Shown piece after piece: positions 20,590 to 29,171 of a stretch of 64,000 bases of DNA. The DNA is from Streptomyces sp. LUP30 (lineage in GTDB: Bacteria > Actinomycetota > Actinomycetes > Streptomycetales > Streptomycetaceae), in contig NZ_MJAJ01000004.1 in the NCBI RefSeq assembly GCF_001746365.1, forward strand, positions 124,001 through 188,000, in the 5' to 3' direction. The notes under the pieces were generated by a model. The model searched no databases, was not told the origin of the DNA, and saw only the letters and a program-made list of their open reading frames with translations. Each line of letters opens with the position of its first letter. Within the stretch, counting starts at the first letter, position 1. The position numbers and the translations under genes were made by a program.

Positions 20590-21213
20590 TCAGCGGCTGC
20601 CGGTGAGATGGGCGAACACGACCACGTTCCCCTGATAACCGGTCGACTTCGAATAGCCTCCGCCACAGGTGATCACCCGCAACTCGGGCCTGTCGGCCGC
20701 CCCGTACACCTTCGCGTCGGGGAAGTCGCGAGCCCGGTAGACCTCGACGGCGTCCACCGTGAACACGGCGACGCGTCCGTCACGCCGGTCCACCTCGACG
20801 GCGCTGCCCTTGCGCAGGGCGCCCAGATCGTAGAAGACGGCGGGGCCGTCGGCGTTGTCCACATGGCCGGCGACGATCGCGGTGCCCGTCTCGCCGGGGG
20901 TGGTGCCGGCCTCGTACCAGCCGGCGAGGTTCGTCTTCTCGGCGGGCGGGACGTCGAGGCTGCCGGAGGCGGTGAGGGCGAGGCCCGTCAGGGGGGCGTC
21001 CACGTGGATCGAGGGGATGCGGACGCGGTCCGGCGCGGAGGGCGGCAGCGCCGGGGCGGACCGGCCGGGCCGCCCCGGACCGTCGGAGCCGGCCTGGGCC
21101 GCGGACGGCTGCGGCGGGGCATGTGTCTCGGCGCCGCTGTGCAGCAGCCATGCGCCGCAGCACAGGGAGGCCGCGGTGACGGCCGCTATGGCGGTGTTGC
21201 CGACCCTGCGCAT
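20590..21213 (-). CDS. Class F sortase
   Basis: 207-residue exported transpeptidase. An N-terminal signal-anchor (AAVTAASLCCGAWLLHS) is followed by a Pro/Gly-rich linker and a sortase barrel: RIPSIHVDAPL, TAIVAGHVDN with the catalytic His (about residue 115) and RVITCGG with the catalytic Cys (about 181). Class F enzymes are the single-copy actinobacterial type with poorly known substrates. AGAGGGGG precedes the ATG. The neighbouring upstream gene encodes an exported protein with a C-terminal membrane helix and Arg tail, a likely substrate. Confidence 0.85.
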   Translation of the reverse strand: MRRVGNTAIAAVTAASLCCGAWLLHSGAETHAPPQPSAAQAGSDGPGRPGRSAPALPPSAPDRVRIPSIHVDAPLTGLALTASGSLDVPPAEKTNLAGWYEAGTTPGETGTAIVAGHVDNADGPAVFYDLGALRKGSAVEVDRRDGRVAVFTVDAVEVYRARDFPDAKVYGAADRPELRVITCGGGYSKSTGYQGNVVVFAHLTGSR

Positions 21214-21362
21214 GCGATCCCCCTCTTTGCGGCCGCGTCCCACTGGCTGCGTCGGTCTGTGATGAACGGGGGCCCCGTGCCCCCCTCCGGGCCGCGAGGG
21301 GCGTCGGGCCCGGAGGGGGAGGGGCAATGCGGTACCGGCTGACGGACGGCGGAGGGTGTCCG

Positions 21363-22025
21363 TCAGATCCCGTCGCCTCTCGCCCGGCGATGCAGGAGCC
21401 AGGTACCGCCCGCGGCGGCGACGGCGAGAGCCGCCACACCGGCCGCGGTCTGAACGGGGTCGGGGCCCAGAGCGCCGCCGACCCCCGTCTTGACACTTCC
21501 GCGCGGAGGCACCGGCTGCCGGTCCGAGGCCAGCACGACCACCAGGTCCCCGGTGATCCGCCGGCCGTCCCCGGCGCACTCCGCGACGATCTCGTACGTG
21601 CCCGGCTGCGCGCTCGGCGGCACCCGGAACTGCCCGGCGGACTCGCCCTCGTGCGTGGTGGGCGCGAGCGTGAAGCGACCCGCGCCCACCGCCCCGGCGT
21701 CGCCCGCCGCCGACTCGCCGTCCCCGCACACCGCGGTGTCCACCGAGACCTGTCCGCCCGGCACGGCGGTGGCGGGGTACACCTCCAGCTGCCCGCCGGA
21801 GGAGGCGGCGCCGACGCCCGCGGCGTGGGCGGGTGCGGCGATCCCGGCCGCCGCGGTGACGGCGAGCGCGGCGCCGGTCAGCGCACGGGCGGTACGACGG
21901 ACGGCGGTGCGGGCGGCGCGGCGGACCGGACGACGGGCAGTGCGGCGGACCGGACGACGGGCAGTGCGGCGGACCGGACGACGAGTGGTACGGCGGGCGG
22001 TGTGCCGGGCGGTACGACGTCGCAT
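21363..22025 (-). CDS. Exported cell-surface protein with C-terminal anchor, possible sortase substrate
   Basis: 220 residues. The N-terminal 47 residues are an extreme Arg-rich repeat (RTARRPVR three times) leading into a signal peptide core (ALTGAALAVTAAAGIAAPAHA). The mature part (about 70-180) has a beta-rich pattern with two Cys (TAVCGDGES; IVAECAGDG). The C-terminus has RGSVKTGVGG, then a helix (TAAGVAALAVAAAGGTWLL) and HRRARGDGI, the general layout of a sorting signal without LPxTG. ATG 22025 is well supported by GAAGGAG 5 bases away. It lies 149 bases upstream of the class F sortase. Confidence 0.75.
   Translation of the reverse strand: MRRRTARHTARRTTRRPVRRTARRPVRRTARRPVRRAARTAVRRTARALTGAALAVTAAAGIAAPAHAAGVGAASSGGQLEVYPATAVPGGQVSVDTAVCGDGESAAGDAGAVGAGRFTLAPTTHEGESAGQFRVPPSAQPGTYEIVAECAGDGRRITGDLVVVLASDRQPVPPRGSVKTGVGGALGPDPVQTAAGVAALAVAAAGGTWLLHRRARGDGI
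21918..21989. repeat. Three tandem 24-base repeats encoding RTARRPVR
   Basis: Three adjacent 24-base units (starting 21918, 21942, 21966), the first two identical and the third with a few changes. They lie inside the coding sequence for the N-terminal extension of the exported protein, so copy-number change would lengthen or shorten the Arg-rich leader in 8-residue steps without breaking the frame. Confidence 0.85.
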
Positions 22026-22238
22026 CGGTGCTCCTTCGAGCTCTTCGAGAATCCCTGCCCCTCCGAGGTAAGTCGCCGCGCGGTGAGCGCGCTTCCTGAT
22101 GGTGTGTCAGGAATGGGATGAATGGGTGTCAGATCGCGACGGCCCGGACCTTTGACGGCGTTTGTTTCAGCAGGTCACCGGTGTATCGGCGGCCGAGTGC
22201 GGAAAAGTTTCCGCAGGGCGTGTGAACGGGTGAGCCGG

Positions 22239-22670
22239 TCACCGGCGGGCCAGCCAGTCCCCGCCCTCGATCGGCTTCCCGCGGGCCCGCAGACCGGCGG
22301 CGACGGCTGGTGCGGCGATGTACACCCAGGCGGGCACGGGAGCGGAGCCGTCCGTGCGGGCCACCTCGCGGGCGACGCGCTCGTAGAGATTGCGCGGGTC
22401 GCCCGGGACGTACTCCTCCAGCCGGTCGAGCTCGGCGAGCAGCCGGGCGTACGCCTGCGGACGGGCCGTCACCAGTTCCCCGGCGACGGTCGCGCCCGCC
22501 TCGCCCGGCGTCTCGACCGCGTACGGGTAGCCGGGACCGTCGTAGAGCAGCGCGCCCGCCAGTCGGGCCGGCTCCTCGCGGAGGGTGCGGCCGCGCAGCA
22601 GGAGGTCGTGGTTGACCTCGCCGGGGCGGAGCGTGCCGTAGACGAAGAAGGGGAGTTCGGGGGCGATCAC
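22239..22670 (-). CDS. Gamma-glutamylcyclotransferase-fold protein
   Basis: 143 residues with the GGCT/AIG2 signature near the start (FFVYGTLRPGEVNHDLL) and the usual middle and end segments (GYPYAVETPGE; LDRLEEYVPGDPRNLYERV; AWVYIA). The acidic residue in LDRLEEYV is where the catalytic Glu lies in the family. Members cleave gamma-glutamyl amines or act as YtfP-like proteins of unknown substrate. Divergent from the M4 protease gene, with a 12-base palindrome between them. Confidence 0.8.
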   Translation of the reverse strand: MIAPELPFFVYGTLRPGEVNHDLLLRGRTLREEPARLAGALLYDGPGYPYAVETPGEAGATVAGELVTARPQAYARLLAELDRLEEYVPGDPRNLYERVAREVARTDGSAPVPAWVYIAAPAVAAGLRARGKPIEGGDWLARR

Positions 22671-22729
22671 GGAAACGATTCTCTCCCCTCACCGGCCCCT
22701 CACCGGTCCGTTGCGTATGCGCTATGGAC

Positions 22730-22741
22730 ATGACATGTCAT
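22730..22741. promoter_or_regulatory. 12-base perfect palindrome in the GGCT/M4 divergent region
   Basis: ATGACATGTCAT is a perfect palindrome about 60 bases upstream of the GGCT-fold gene and about 108 bases upstream of the protease ATG. Symmetry and placement between divergent starts suggest a regulator site; the regulator is unknown. Confidence 0.35.
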
Positions 22742-22848
22742 GCCCTCTTAAATGCCAGGACGACATCAGCGCCACCTCCACAGGCCGCTCACAGGCCACC
22801 CCCACGCGCGCCCCCCACGGCGCCTTCCCGAGGAGACCGAAGACACTG

Positions 22849-24495
22849 ATGAGTCGGATACGGCAGCACGTCCGAGGTTCCCGTCTCGCCACCGCCGGCA
22901 TCGCCGCCACCACGGCCACGCTCCTGGCCGCCGTGCTCTCCCCGGCCGCCGGCGCGGCCGACAGACCGACCAGGGCGACCGCGCTCGACAACGCCGCGGC
23001 GGTCCTCGCCGGTCACGCGGCGGCCCTGGGCCTCACGTCCGTGCAGGGCACGTCCGTGAGTGACGTGATCGTCGACAAGGACGGCGCCCAGCACGTCCGC
23101 TACGACCGCACCTACCGGCAACTCCCTGTTCTCGGCGGCGACTTCGTCGTCCATCTGGGTCGTGACGGGGCGTTCCGCGGCGCCGACCGGGCGACGCGGG
23201 CGGCGATCTCACTGGCGAGCATCACCCCGAAGGTGTCGGCGCCCAAAGCCGCCGACGTCGCCGTCAACGCCCTGCGCGCGGCCAACCTGGGGGAGACGCT
23301 TAAGCAGGTGAAGGCCAAGCCCCAGCTCGTCGTCGACGCCCTGCACGGCGCCCCGAAGCTGGCCTGGCGGACGAACGTCGTCGGCCTGGACTCGCTGGGC
23401 AACCCGGTCGCCCGCGCCGTGCTGACCGACGCCCGCACCGGCGCCCAGATCGACGCCTGGGACACGATCGAGACGGCCACCGGCGACGGCAAGTCCCTGT
23501 ACGGCGGCACGGTCCCGCTGGAGACGACCCTCTCCGGATCGACGTACCAGCTCAAGGACCCCACCCGCGGAAACACGTACACCGGCGACGCGGCCAACAA
23601 GACCGACCTGTGCATCTTCGGCATCTGCATCAGCCGCGCCCCCGCGACCCTCTTCACGGACGCGGACAACCACTGGGGCACCGGCGCCTCCGCGGACCGC
23701 TCCACGGCGGCGGTCGACGCCCAGTACGGCACCGACGCGACCTGGGACTACTACAAGAACGTCCACGGCCGCAACGGCATAGCCAACGACGGCAAGGGCT
23801 CCTACAACCGCGTCCACTACGGCAACAGCTACAACAACGCCTTCTGGGACGACAGTTGCTTCTGCATGACGTACGGCGACGGCGACGGCACCCAGATGGG
23901 CCCGCTGGTGGCCCTGGACGTGGCGGGCCACGAGATGTCCCACGGAGTGACCTCGAAGACCGCCAAACTGACCTACTCGGGCGAGTCGGGCGGCCTCAAC
24001 GAGGCGACGTCCGACATCTTCGGCTCGCTGGTCGAGTTCCACGCGGGCAACACCCAGGACGTCGGTGACTACCTGATCGGCGAGAAGATCGTCCGCTCCG
24101 GCTTCGGCAAGGACGCCCTGCGCTACATGGACAAGCCCAGCAGGGACGGCAAGTCCGCTGACAGCTGGAGCAGTTCGGTCGGCAGCCTCGACGTCCACTA
24201 CTCCTCCGGCGTGGCCAACCACTTCGCCTACCTCCTCGCCGAGGGCAGCGGCGCCAAGACCGTCAACGGCGTCTCCTACAACTCCCCGACGTCCAACGGC
24301 TCCACGGTCACCGGCATCGGCCGCGACAAGCTCGGCGCGATCTGGTACCGCGCCCTGACCGTCTACATGACGTCCTCGACGAACTACGCCGGAGCCAGGA
24401 CCGCCACCCTGAGCGCGGCCAAGGACCTCTACGGCGCGGGCAGCACGGAGTACAACACGGTGGCGGCGGCCTGGAGCGCCGTCAACGTGAACTGA
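22849..24495 (+). CDS. Secreted M4 (thermolysin-family) metalloprotease
   Basis: 548-residue preproenzyme: signal peptide (residues 1-36, ending SPAAGAA), FTP/PepSY-type propeptide (about 40-190) and M4 catalytic domain. The zinc site is HEMSH near residue 361, with the third ligand Glu in GGLNEATSD about 20 residues later and the catalytic His in LDVHYSSGVANHFAYLL. Two Cys (DDSCFCM) lie just before the active site. ATG 22849 begins the canonical signal peptide; the frame is open to 22711 but the extension lacks export features. It digests extracellular protein, a normal Streptomyces activity. Confidence 0.93.
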   Translation: MSRIRQHVRGSRLATAGIAATTATLLAAVLSPAAGAADRPTRATALDNAAAVLAGHAAALGLTSVQGTSVSDVIVDKDGAQHVRYDRTYRQLPVLGGDFVVHLGRDGAFRGADRATRAAISLASITPKVSAPKAADVAVNALRAANLGETLKQVKAKPQLVVDALHGAPKLAWRTNVVGLDSLGNPVARAVLTDARTGAQIDAWDTIETATGDGKSLYGGTVPLETTLSGSTYQLKDPTRGNTYTGDAANKTDLCIFGICISRAPATLFTDADNHWGTGASADRSTAAVDAQYGTDATWDYYKNVHGRNGIANDGKGSYNRVHYGNSYNNAFWDDSCFCMTYGDGDGTQMGPLVALDVAGHEMSHGVTSKTAKLTYSGESGGLNEATSDIFGSLVEFHAGNTQDVGDYLIGEKIVRSGFGKDALRYMDKPSRDGKSADSWSSSVGSLDVHYSSGVANHFAYLLAEGSGAKTVNGVSYNSPTSNGSTVTGIGRDKLGAIWYRALTVYMTSSTNYAGARTATLSAAKDLYGAGSTEYNTVAAAWSAVNVN

Positions 24496-24518
24496 CCATC
24501 ACCCTGCGCGGAGCGCTT

Positions 24519-24564
24519 GTGCGGCCGCTCCCGGCCCCGGATCCGGGGCCGGGAGCGGCCGCAC
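24519..24564. terminator. 46-base perfect palindrome, bidirectional terminator
   Basis: The whole 46-base segment equals its own reverse complement, centred on GGATCC, so it can form a stem of about 20 pairs. It lies between the convergent ends of the protease gene (24495) and the membrane protein gene (24593). Confidence 0.85.
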
Positions 24565-24592
24565 GGGTTCATCGGACGCCCCCGGCCGGCCG

Positions 24593-26041
24593 TCAACCGG
24601 TGGCCCCCTTCAGCAGTTCTTGGACGGACACCTCCGAATCGACCCAGGCTCCGTTCAGGCCGTACCTGTGCTCCTCGGTTCCAGGATTGAGGCTCCCGTA
24701 TTCCTCATAGGGAGTACCCTTCTCTTTTCTGAAGAAGTCGTCCGACGAGATGCGGACCAGTGGTTCGGATTCCGGCGACCAGAAGGCGGCCACGTACCTC
24801 GGCTTGCGTGTAACGTTGATCAGGTTGTCGTTGTAGCGCACCCTGCCGTGGTAGATCAGGTAGTCCCCGTCGCACTTCCCGGGTGGGCAGTAGTATTTTC
24901 CTTCGCTCTTGTCCCAGGATGATTTGGGGTCCGTGAAGTCGTCGTCCACCTTCCCGCGGTCCTGTCTCAGAAATACAAATCGCAGCGTGGCTAGCAGGGT
25001 CTTGTACTTCGTGTCCTTGGGTAGCGTGATCACTTTTTCGACCTTGAGCTCCTGTCCTGAGCTCAAGGTCGTGCCCGGCCCTCCGAAGGGACCCGTCGCG
25101 ACCACTGTGTCCTTGGCCTTTGTCGTGTAGCGTTCGGTGGTCGGGTCGTCCTCCGTCCACTCTTCCAGACCTTTGCCCGAATGCGAGAACTTGGCGGAGT
25201 GTCCGAATACGGTGAAGTCGTCCACCACGATATAGGCGGGGATCGCGCCGTCATTCTTGGCGTAAAGCGTGAGCGGGATTTGCACGAAGGCCAGATCGGG
25301 GGCGGTCTGCGGCTTTCCGAACTGCGTGTTGAGGATGAAGTGAATGGGAGCTGAAACAGGCTGATAGAGTATGGAATAGCCCAGGCTGACTGCTGTCAGA
25401 ACGGCCGTGGCGGTCACCCCGGCCGCGAATTTCTTGGGGTGTGGTACCCCTCTCCAGACCCTTTCGCTGACCAGGAGCCAGGAGGCCCACAGCGACCAGA
25501 CCCACAGCGAAACGAATGCCAGAAGGCCGGATATGAGCTCTCGTTCCTGAAGCCACAGGAAGAGCAGGAGGCTTGTGGTGGCCAGGGTCATGAGCACCGC
25601 GAGAAGGACCAGTGCTCCGGACAGCCGGCTCTGCCGGCGCCCCCAGTAGTCGACGACCGCGGGCGCTGCGACGATCTGTACCGCGGCCGCCAGGAGGAAC
25701 ATGACGCCGACCAGTCGCTGTGCGAAGGTGAGTGCCCCCAGGGCGTCCGGCCAGCCGATGACAGTGTGCAGCACCATGGAGGCGAGCAGCCCCAGGAGCA
25801 TGGGTGCGATGACTCCGTATCGGCGCCAGCGTCTGTCGGGCCACGTGTTGCTGTCGCCGCCGCGCCAGTAGACGCATGACGGGTTCTCCAGGTCCGTGTC
25901 GACCGGATAGCCGAGGCGACGGAGCAACTTCCGCAGCTCGCTCAGAGACCAGGCGCTGCCCACCGGGTCGCCGTTGATGGTGACCCTGCGAAGGCCGCGT
26001 CTGTCAGGGGGATCGACGACCACCCATGGCCGAATGCTCAT
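24593..26041 (-). CDS. Multi-pass membrane protein of unknown function
   Basis: 482 residues. A soluble N-terminal part (VVVDPPDRRGLRRVTINGDPVGSAWSLSELRKLLRRLGYP, residues 7-50) is followed by about six helices (residues 85-275) and an extracytoplasmic domain of about 200 residues with TVFGHSAKFSHSGKGL and a C-terminal GLNGAWVDSEVSVQELLKG. I do not recognise the domain. Codon usage is more A/T-rich than neighbours in the second half. Its ATG overlaps the TGA of an apparently decayed upstream reading frame (ATGA), implying it was once the second gene of an operon. The ribosome site is weak. Confidence 0.7.
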   Translation of the reverse strand: MSIRPWVVVDPPDRRGLRRVTINGDPVGSAWSLSELRKLLRRLGYPVDTDLENPSCVYWRGGDSNTWPDRRWRRYGVIAPMLLGLLASMVLHTVIGWPDALGALTFAQRLVGVMFLLAAAVQIVAAPAVVDYWGRRQSRLSGALVLLAVLMTLATTSLLLFLWLQERELISGLLAFVSLWVWSLWASWLLVSERVWRGVPHPKKFAAGVTATAVLTAVSLGYSILYQPVSAPIHFILNTQFGKPQTAPDLAFVQIPLTLYAKNDGAIPAYIVVDDFTVFGHSAKFSHSGKGLEEWTEDDPTTERYTTKAKDTVVATGPFGGPGTTLSSGQELKVEKVITLPKDTKYKTLLATLRFVFLRQDRGKVDDDFTDPKSSWDKSEGKYYCPPGKCDGDYLIYHGRVRYNDNLINVTRKPRYVAAFWSPESEPLVRISSDDFFRKEKGTPYEEYGSLNPGTEEHRYGLNGAWVDSEVSVQELLKGATG

Positions 26042-26445
26042 GGAGCCACTGTCAGCCGTCCGTCGGCCCTGTGCACGCCGAGCTGCCGCGATCGAGTGAA
26101 GCCGGGGCGTCCCGCCGGACCTTGGGCCACAGCGCCTCTGAACGCCGCGATGTCGTCGTGTACGAAGACGCGGCATGCGCTCGTGAGGACGTCGCATGTG
26201 CGTGGAGTGCCGCCCGCGCCCGATGGCGGCAGTGGCGTACGGCTCGCCGTCGGGGCCGTAGTCGCCGAGTTGGCAGGTGAGCCGACGCTCTGCGAGTTTC
26301 GTGCGTCGTCGGCGAGGGTGCTGTGACCGCCCACGACGTCATCGGGATGCTGCCCGCCCTGTGTGCCTCCGACGCAACCGTGCTGCCGACGGGCACGGTG
26401 ATGGGGATCGTGGTGAGGAAACGTGCTTCCCCGCGGCCGGGGCAC
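26038..26445 (-). pseudogene. Decayed gene upstream of the membrane protein
   Basis: The stretch ending TGA 26040-26038 reads SACRVFVHDDIAAFRGAVA... with G/C-rich third positions. Upstream, the coding-like signal moves to another frame (LTCQLGDYGPDGEPYATAAIG), so at least one frameshift near 26190 is suspected. The ATGA overlap with the next gene supports a former operon partner. Alternatives are a short plus-strand frame 26323-26478 or non-coding sequence. No family assigned. Confidence 0.35.
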
Positions 26446-26532
26446 CCGTTACGCTCCCTCCGCGCGCATCCGGCGTGATCAGGGGGCCTCGAGGTGCCGG
26501 GAGCACCGGGGGCGATGGGGACAGTGGGGGAC

Positions 26533-27237
26533 ATGAGCGAAGAAGTTGCCGCGCCCGAAAAGGGTCCGAACCCGTGGGCTCAGGCGATAGCGGCGCTGGT
26601 CGTGGTCGCCGCGCTGGGGGGCGCGCTGTTCGTGCTCCAGAAGAACGATGCCAAGGCCGCCGACAAGCCGGCGGCCTGTTCCGCCGACGACGCGGACGAG
26701 AAGGCCGCGGCGGCCGCGAAGGCGGCGCACCGCATCTCCGGGACGCAGCTGTGCACGGCGCTGAACCGGGCGGACCTGCCGACGCTCCTCGGCACGCCGC
26801 GAGAGCACGCGCTGACGGCCTACGGCAATGACAGCTCGATCGGCACGGACGGTGGCAAAGAGATCCCGACACCCGGGGCGACCGTCCGACTGGACACCTA
26901 CACCGTGCAGTTGTCGCGGTCCTACGACGACTCTCCGATCGCCGGAATGGCCGACCTGCTGAGCGAAGCGCAGGCGAAGACGGTCGCGGGCCACCCCGCG
27001 GTGCTCTACTCGACCCAGACGATCGCCTTCCGCTTCAACCTCGGCGGCGGCAAGTCGGAGACCGGCCCCGGCGGCATCGCCCGGGCCCTGATCGTCGCCC
27101 CGGACGCCAAGGACCGCGGCGGCTCCTACGAACTGGTCATCTGGCGCCAGGACCGTATGCGGCCGGACGACACGGCACTGCTGCGTATCGCGCAGCTCGT
27201 CCTGCCCACGGTCCCGGGCTGGACGACGCCCGCCTGA
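26533..27237 (+). CDS. DUF6215-like membrane-anchored protein
   Basis: 234 residues. A short cytoplasmic start (MSEEVAAPEKGPNPW) is followed by one helix (AIAALVVVAALGGALFVL, residues 17-35), a charged linker and an extracytoplasmic domain of about 170 residues beginning HRISGTQLCTALNRADLPTLLGTP. The pattern matches proteins I know as DUF6215 in Streptomyces; function unknown. Two Cys (residues about 51 and 75) may pair. ATG 26533 follows GTGGGGGAC; an in-frame start at 26494 is possible but weaker. Monocistronic, with its own terminator. Confidence 0.75.
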   Translation: MSEEVAAPEKGPNPWAQAIAALVVVAALGGALFVLQKNDAKAADKPAACSADDADEKAAAAAKAAHRISGTQLCTALNRADLPTLLGTPREHALTAYGNDSSIGTDGGKEIPTPGATVRLDTYTVQLSRSYDDSPIAGMADLLSEAQAKTVAGHPAVLYSTQTIAFRFNLGGGKSETGPGGIARALIVAPDAKDRGGSYELVIWRQDRMRPDDTALLRIAQLVLPTVPGWTTPA

Positions 27238-27248
27238 CGCGCGCGTCG

Positions 27249-27280
27249 AAGGCCGGCGCCCCCTGGAGGGTGCCGGCCTT
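27249..27280 (+). terminator. Terminator after the DUF6215-like gene
   Basis: AAGGCCGGCGCCC and a near-perfect complement (one G-T pair) around a 6-base loop, 12 bases after the stop codon. It can also face the convergent efflux gene. Confidence 0.75.
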
Positions 27281-27329
27281 CTGCTGTCCGGACGGTGGCC
27301 GTGCCGGTCCCGGGCGACCTGCAGACGCC

Positions 27330-28961
27330 TCAGGCGACCGGCAGGTCTCGGGCGGCCGGCTCCGGCTTCTCCGCCCGTCCCGAAGTCTCCGAGGCCTCCC
27401 GGGACTTCGCGTTCTCCGCGTTCTCCGCGTGCTCCGCGTGCTCCGCGTGCTCCGCGTTCTTCTGAGTCTCCTCCTTCTCCGCCCGGTGCCCGGCGGCGGG
27501 CGGACGGGTGCTGCCGTCCCGCATCACCAGCGTCGCCAGGATCGCCGCCGCCAGGACGCCGATCGCGCTGACCGTGAACGTCGTCGTCATCGAGTCGGTG
27601 AAGGCCTCTCGGGCAGCCCGGACCAGACCCGCTTCCTGGCCGCCCACCGCCAGCGCCCCGCCGATCGACCGACGAGCCGCCTCGGGGGCGTCGGCCGGCA
27701 TCTCGGCGGCGAAGCCGCTGGTCAGCAGGGAGCCGAGGATCGCGATGCCGAGGGCGGTGCCGGCCTGCTGGATGGTGTCGTTGAGGGCCGAGCCGACGCC
27801 GGCCTTGTCCTCGGGGATGGTGCTCATCAGCGCGCCGACGGCGGCCGGCATGGCCATGCCCGCGCCGACGCCGAGCAGTCCGAGGGCGATCGCCGGGACG
27901 GTGAAGCCCGAGTCGGCGTCGACCGTCGTCAGCAGGGCGAAGCCGGAGGCCATCACGAGCATGCCGGCCAGGATCACGAACCGGTTGCCGATCCTCGCGG
28001 CCAGCTTCATGCCCGCGCCGTTGCCGATCAGCGCGGCCACGGCGAACGGCAGGAAGGCGAGGCCCGCCTCGACGGGGGAGTAGCCGAGGACGAACTGCAG
28101 GTACTGGGTGAGGACCAGCAGCAGACCGCCGTTGCCGATCTGGACCAGGGCCAGCGAGAGCGAACCGCCGCTGAAGTTGCGGTGCTTGAACAGGACCAGC
28201 GGGACCATCGGCGAGGAGGTGACGTTCTCCCAGACCACGAAGCCCGCCAGGCCGACGACGGCGGTCAGCAGGGTGACGGTCGAACGGCCGCCCAGCGCGC
28301 CGTGCTGCGGGAGCTCGATGATCCACCAGACGAGGGCGGTCATGCCGATCGCGGACAGCACCGCGCCCAGCGGGTCGGGCTTCTGCCACGGCGCCCTGGA
28401 CTCCGGCATCAGGATCACGGCGGCGATCATCGCCAGGAGGACGACCGGGACGTTGACGAAGAAGACGGAGTGCCAGGAGAAGTGGTCGATCAGCACGCCG
28501 CCCAGGACCGGGCTGCCGACCAGGCCCAGCATCGACACCGAGCCCCAGATCGCCATCGCCCTGCCGCGTTCCTCCTCGTCGAAGACGGTGATGAGGATCG
28601 AGAGGGTGGACGGCATGATCAGCGCCCCGCCGACGCCCATCGCGGTGCGCACGGCGATCACCTCGCCGGGCTCGGAGCATATCGTCGCGGCCAGTGAGGC
28701 CGCGCCGAAGACCGCCAGGCCCAGGAGCATCACCTTCCGGCGGCCGAAGCGGTCGCCGAGGCTTCCGGAGGTCAGCAGCAGGCCGGCGAAGACCAGGATG
28801 TAGGAGTCGAGGATCCACTGGGTGTCCTGGGCGTCGGCGCCGAGGTCCTCGGTCATCGCGGGCACGGCCACCGTCAGCGCCATGCTGTCGATCGTCAGCA
28901 CCAGCGTGCTCAGGCACAGCACGACGAGGATCCACCAGCGGCGTGGATTACGGGTTTCCAT
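27330..28961 (-). CDS. DHA2-family (14-helix) MFS drug efflux transporter
   Basis: 543 residues with fourteen predicted helices. DHA2 landmarks are LDSYILVFAGLLLTSGSLGDRFGRRK (motif A) and LGLVGSPVLGGVLIDHFSWHSVFFVNVP (motif C and following). The proton-driven exporter would act at the cytoplasmic membrane on amphipathic drugs or antibiotics. The C-terminal tail is cytoplasmic, charged and repetitive (AEHAEHAEHAENAEN), an expansion unlikely to matter for transport. Divergent from a TetR regulator across an unusual repeat array. Confidence 0.92.
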   Translation of the reverse strand: METRNPRRWWILVVLCLSTLVLTIDSMALTVAVPAMTEDLGADAQDTQWILDSYILVFAGLLLTSGSLGDRFGRRKVMLLGLAVFGAASLAATICSEPGEVIAVRTAMGVGGALIMPSTLSILITVFDEEERGRAMAIWGSVSMLGLVGSPVLGGVLIDHFSWHSVFFVNVPVVLLAMIAAVILMPESRAPWQKPDPLGAVLSAIGMTALVWWIIELPQHGALGGRSTVTLLTAVVGLAGFVVWENVTSSPMVPLVLFKHRNFSGGSLSLALVQIGNGGLLLVLTQYLQFVLGYSPVEAGLAFLPFAVAALIGNGAGMKLAARIGNRFVILAGMLVMASGFALLTTVDADSGFTVPAIALGLLGVGAGMAMPAAVGALMSTIPEDKAGVGSALNDTIQQAGTALGIAILGSLLTSGFAAEMPADAPEAARRSIGGALAVGGQEAGLVRAAREAFTDSMTTTFTVSAIGVLAAAILATLVMRDGSTRPPAAGHRAEKEETQKNAEHAEHAEHAENAENAKSREASETSGRAEKPEPAARDLPVA

Positions 28962-28981
28962 GACGTCCTGTCCCTTCGTGG

Positions 28982-29078
28982 TGCGCACGGTGTTCCCAGT
29001 TTGCGCACACTGTTCCGATCGATGCGTACGGTGTTCCGTCCGATGCGCACACTGTACGCACAGGGAACAGTGTGCGCA
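28982..29078. promoter_or_regulatory. Regularly spaced operator-like repeat array between efflux pump and TetR gene
   Basis: Four direct copies of TGCGCACrsTGTTCC-like 15-mers begin at 28982, 29002, 29023 and 29044, spaced 20-21 bases, i.e. two helical turns. A fifth, inverted copy (GGAACAGTGTGCGCA) is at 29064-29078. Copies four and five form a perfect 12-base inverted repeat (29044-29055 and 29067-29078). A further degenerate copy is near 29103. This is the obvious binding region for the divergent TetR protein. Confidence 0.7.
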
Positions 29079-29171
29079 ATGACGGAACTCTGTACGCTGG
29101 AAGCGCACGATGTACGCCCGGAGGCCGCCGCCAGGCGCCCGACAGGCCGCCGACCCGCAGGGAGTGGAACC

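Noticed and set aside
26323..26478. Short plus-strand frame with G/C-rich third positions
   Set aside because: No ribosome site and it overlaps the decayed minus-strand gene; it is kept only as an alternative there.
28982..29078. CRISPR-like array of 15-mers at 20-21-base spacing
   Set aside because: Repeats are short, degenerate and partly inverted, with 5-6-base gaps, so operators are a better explanation.
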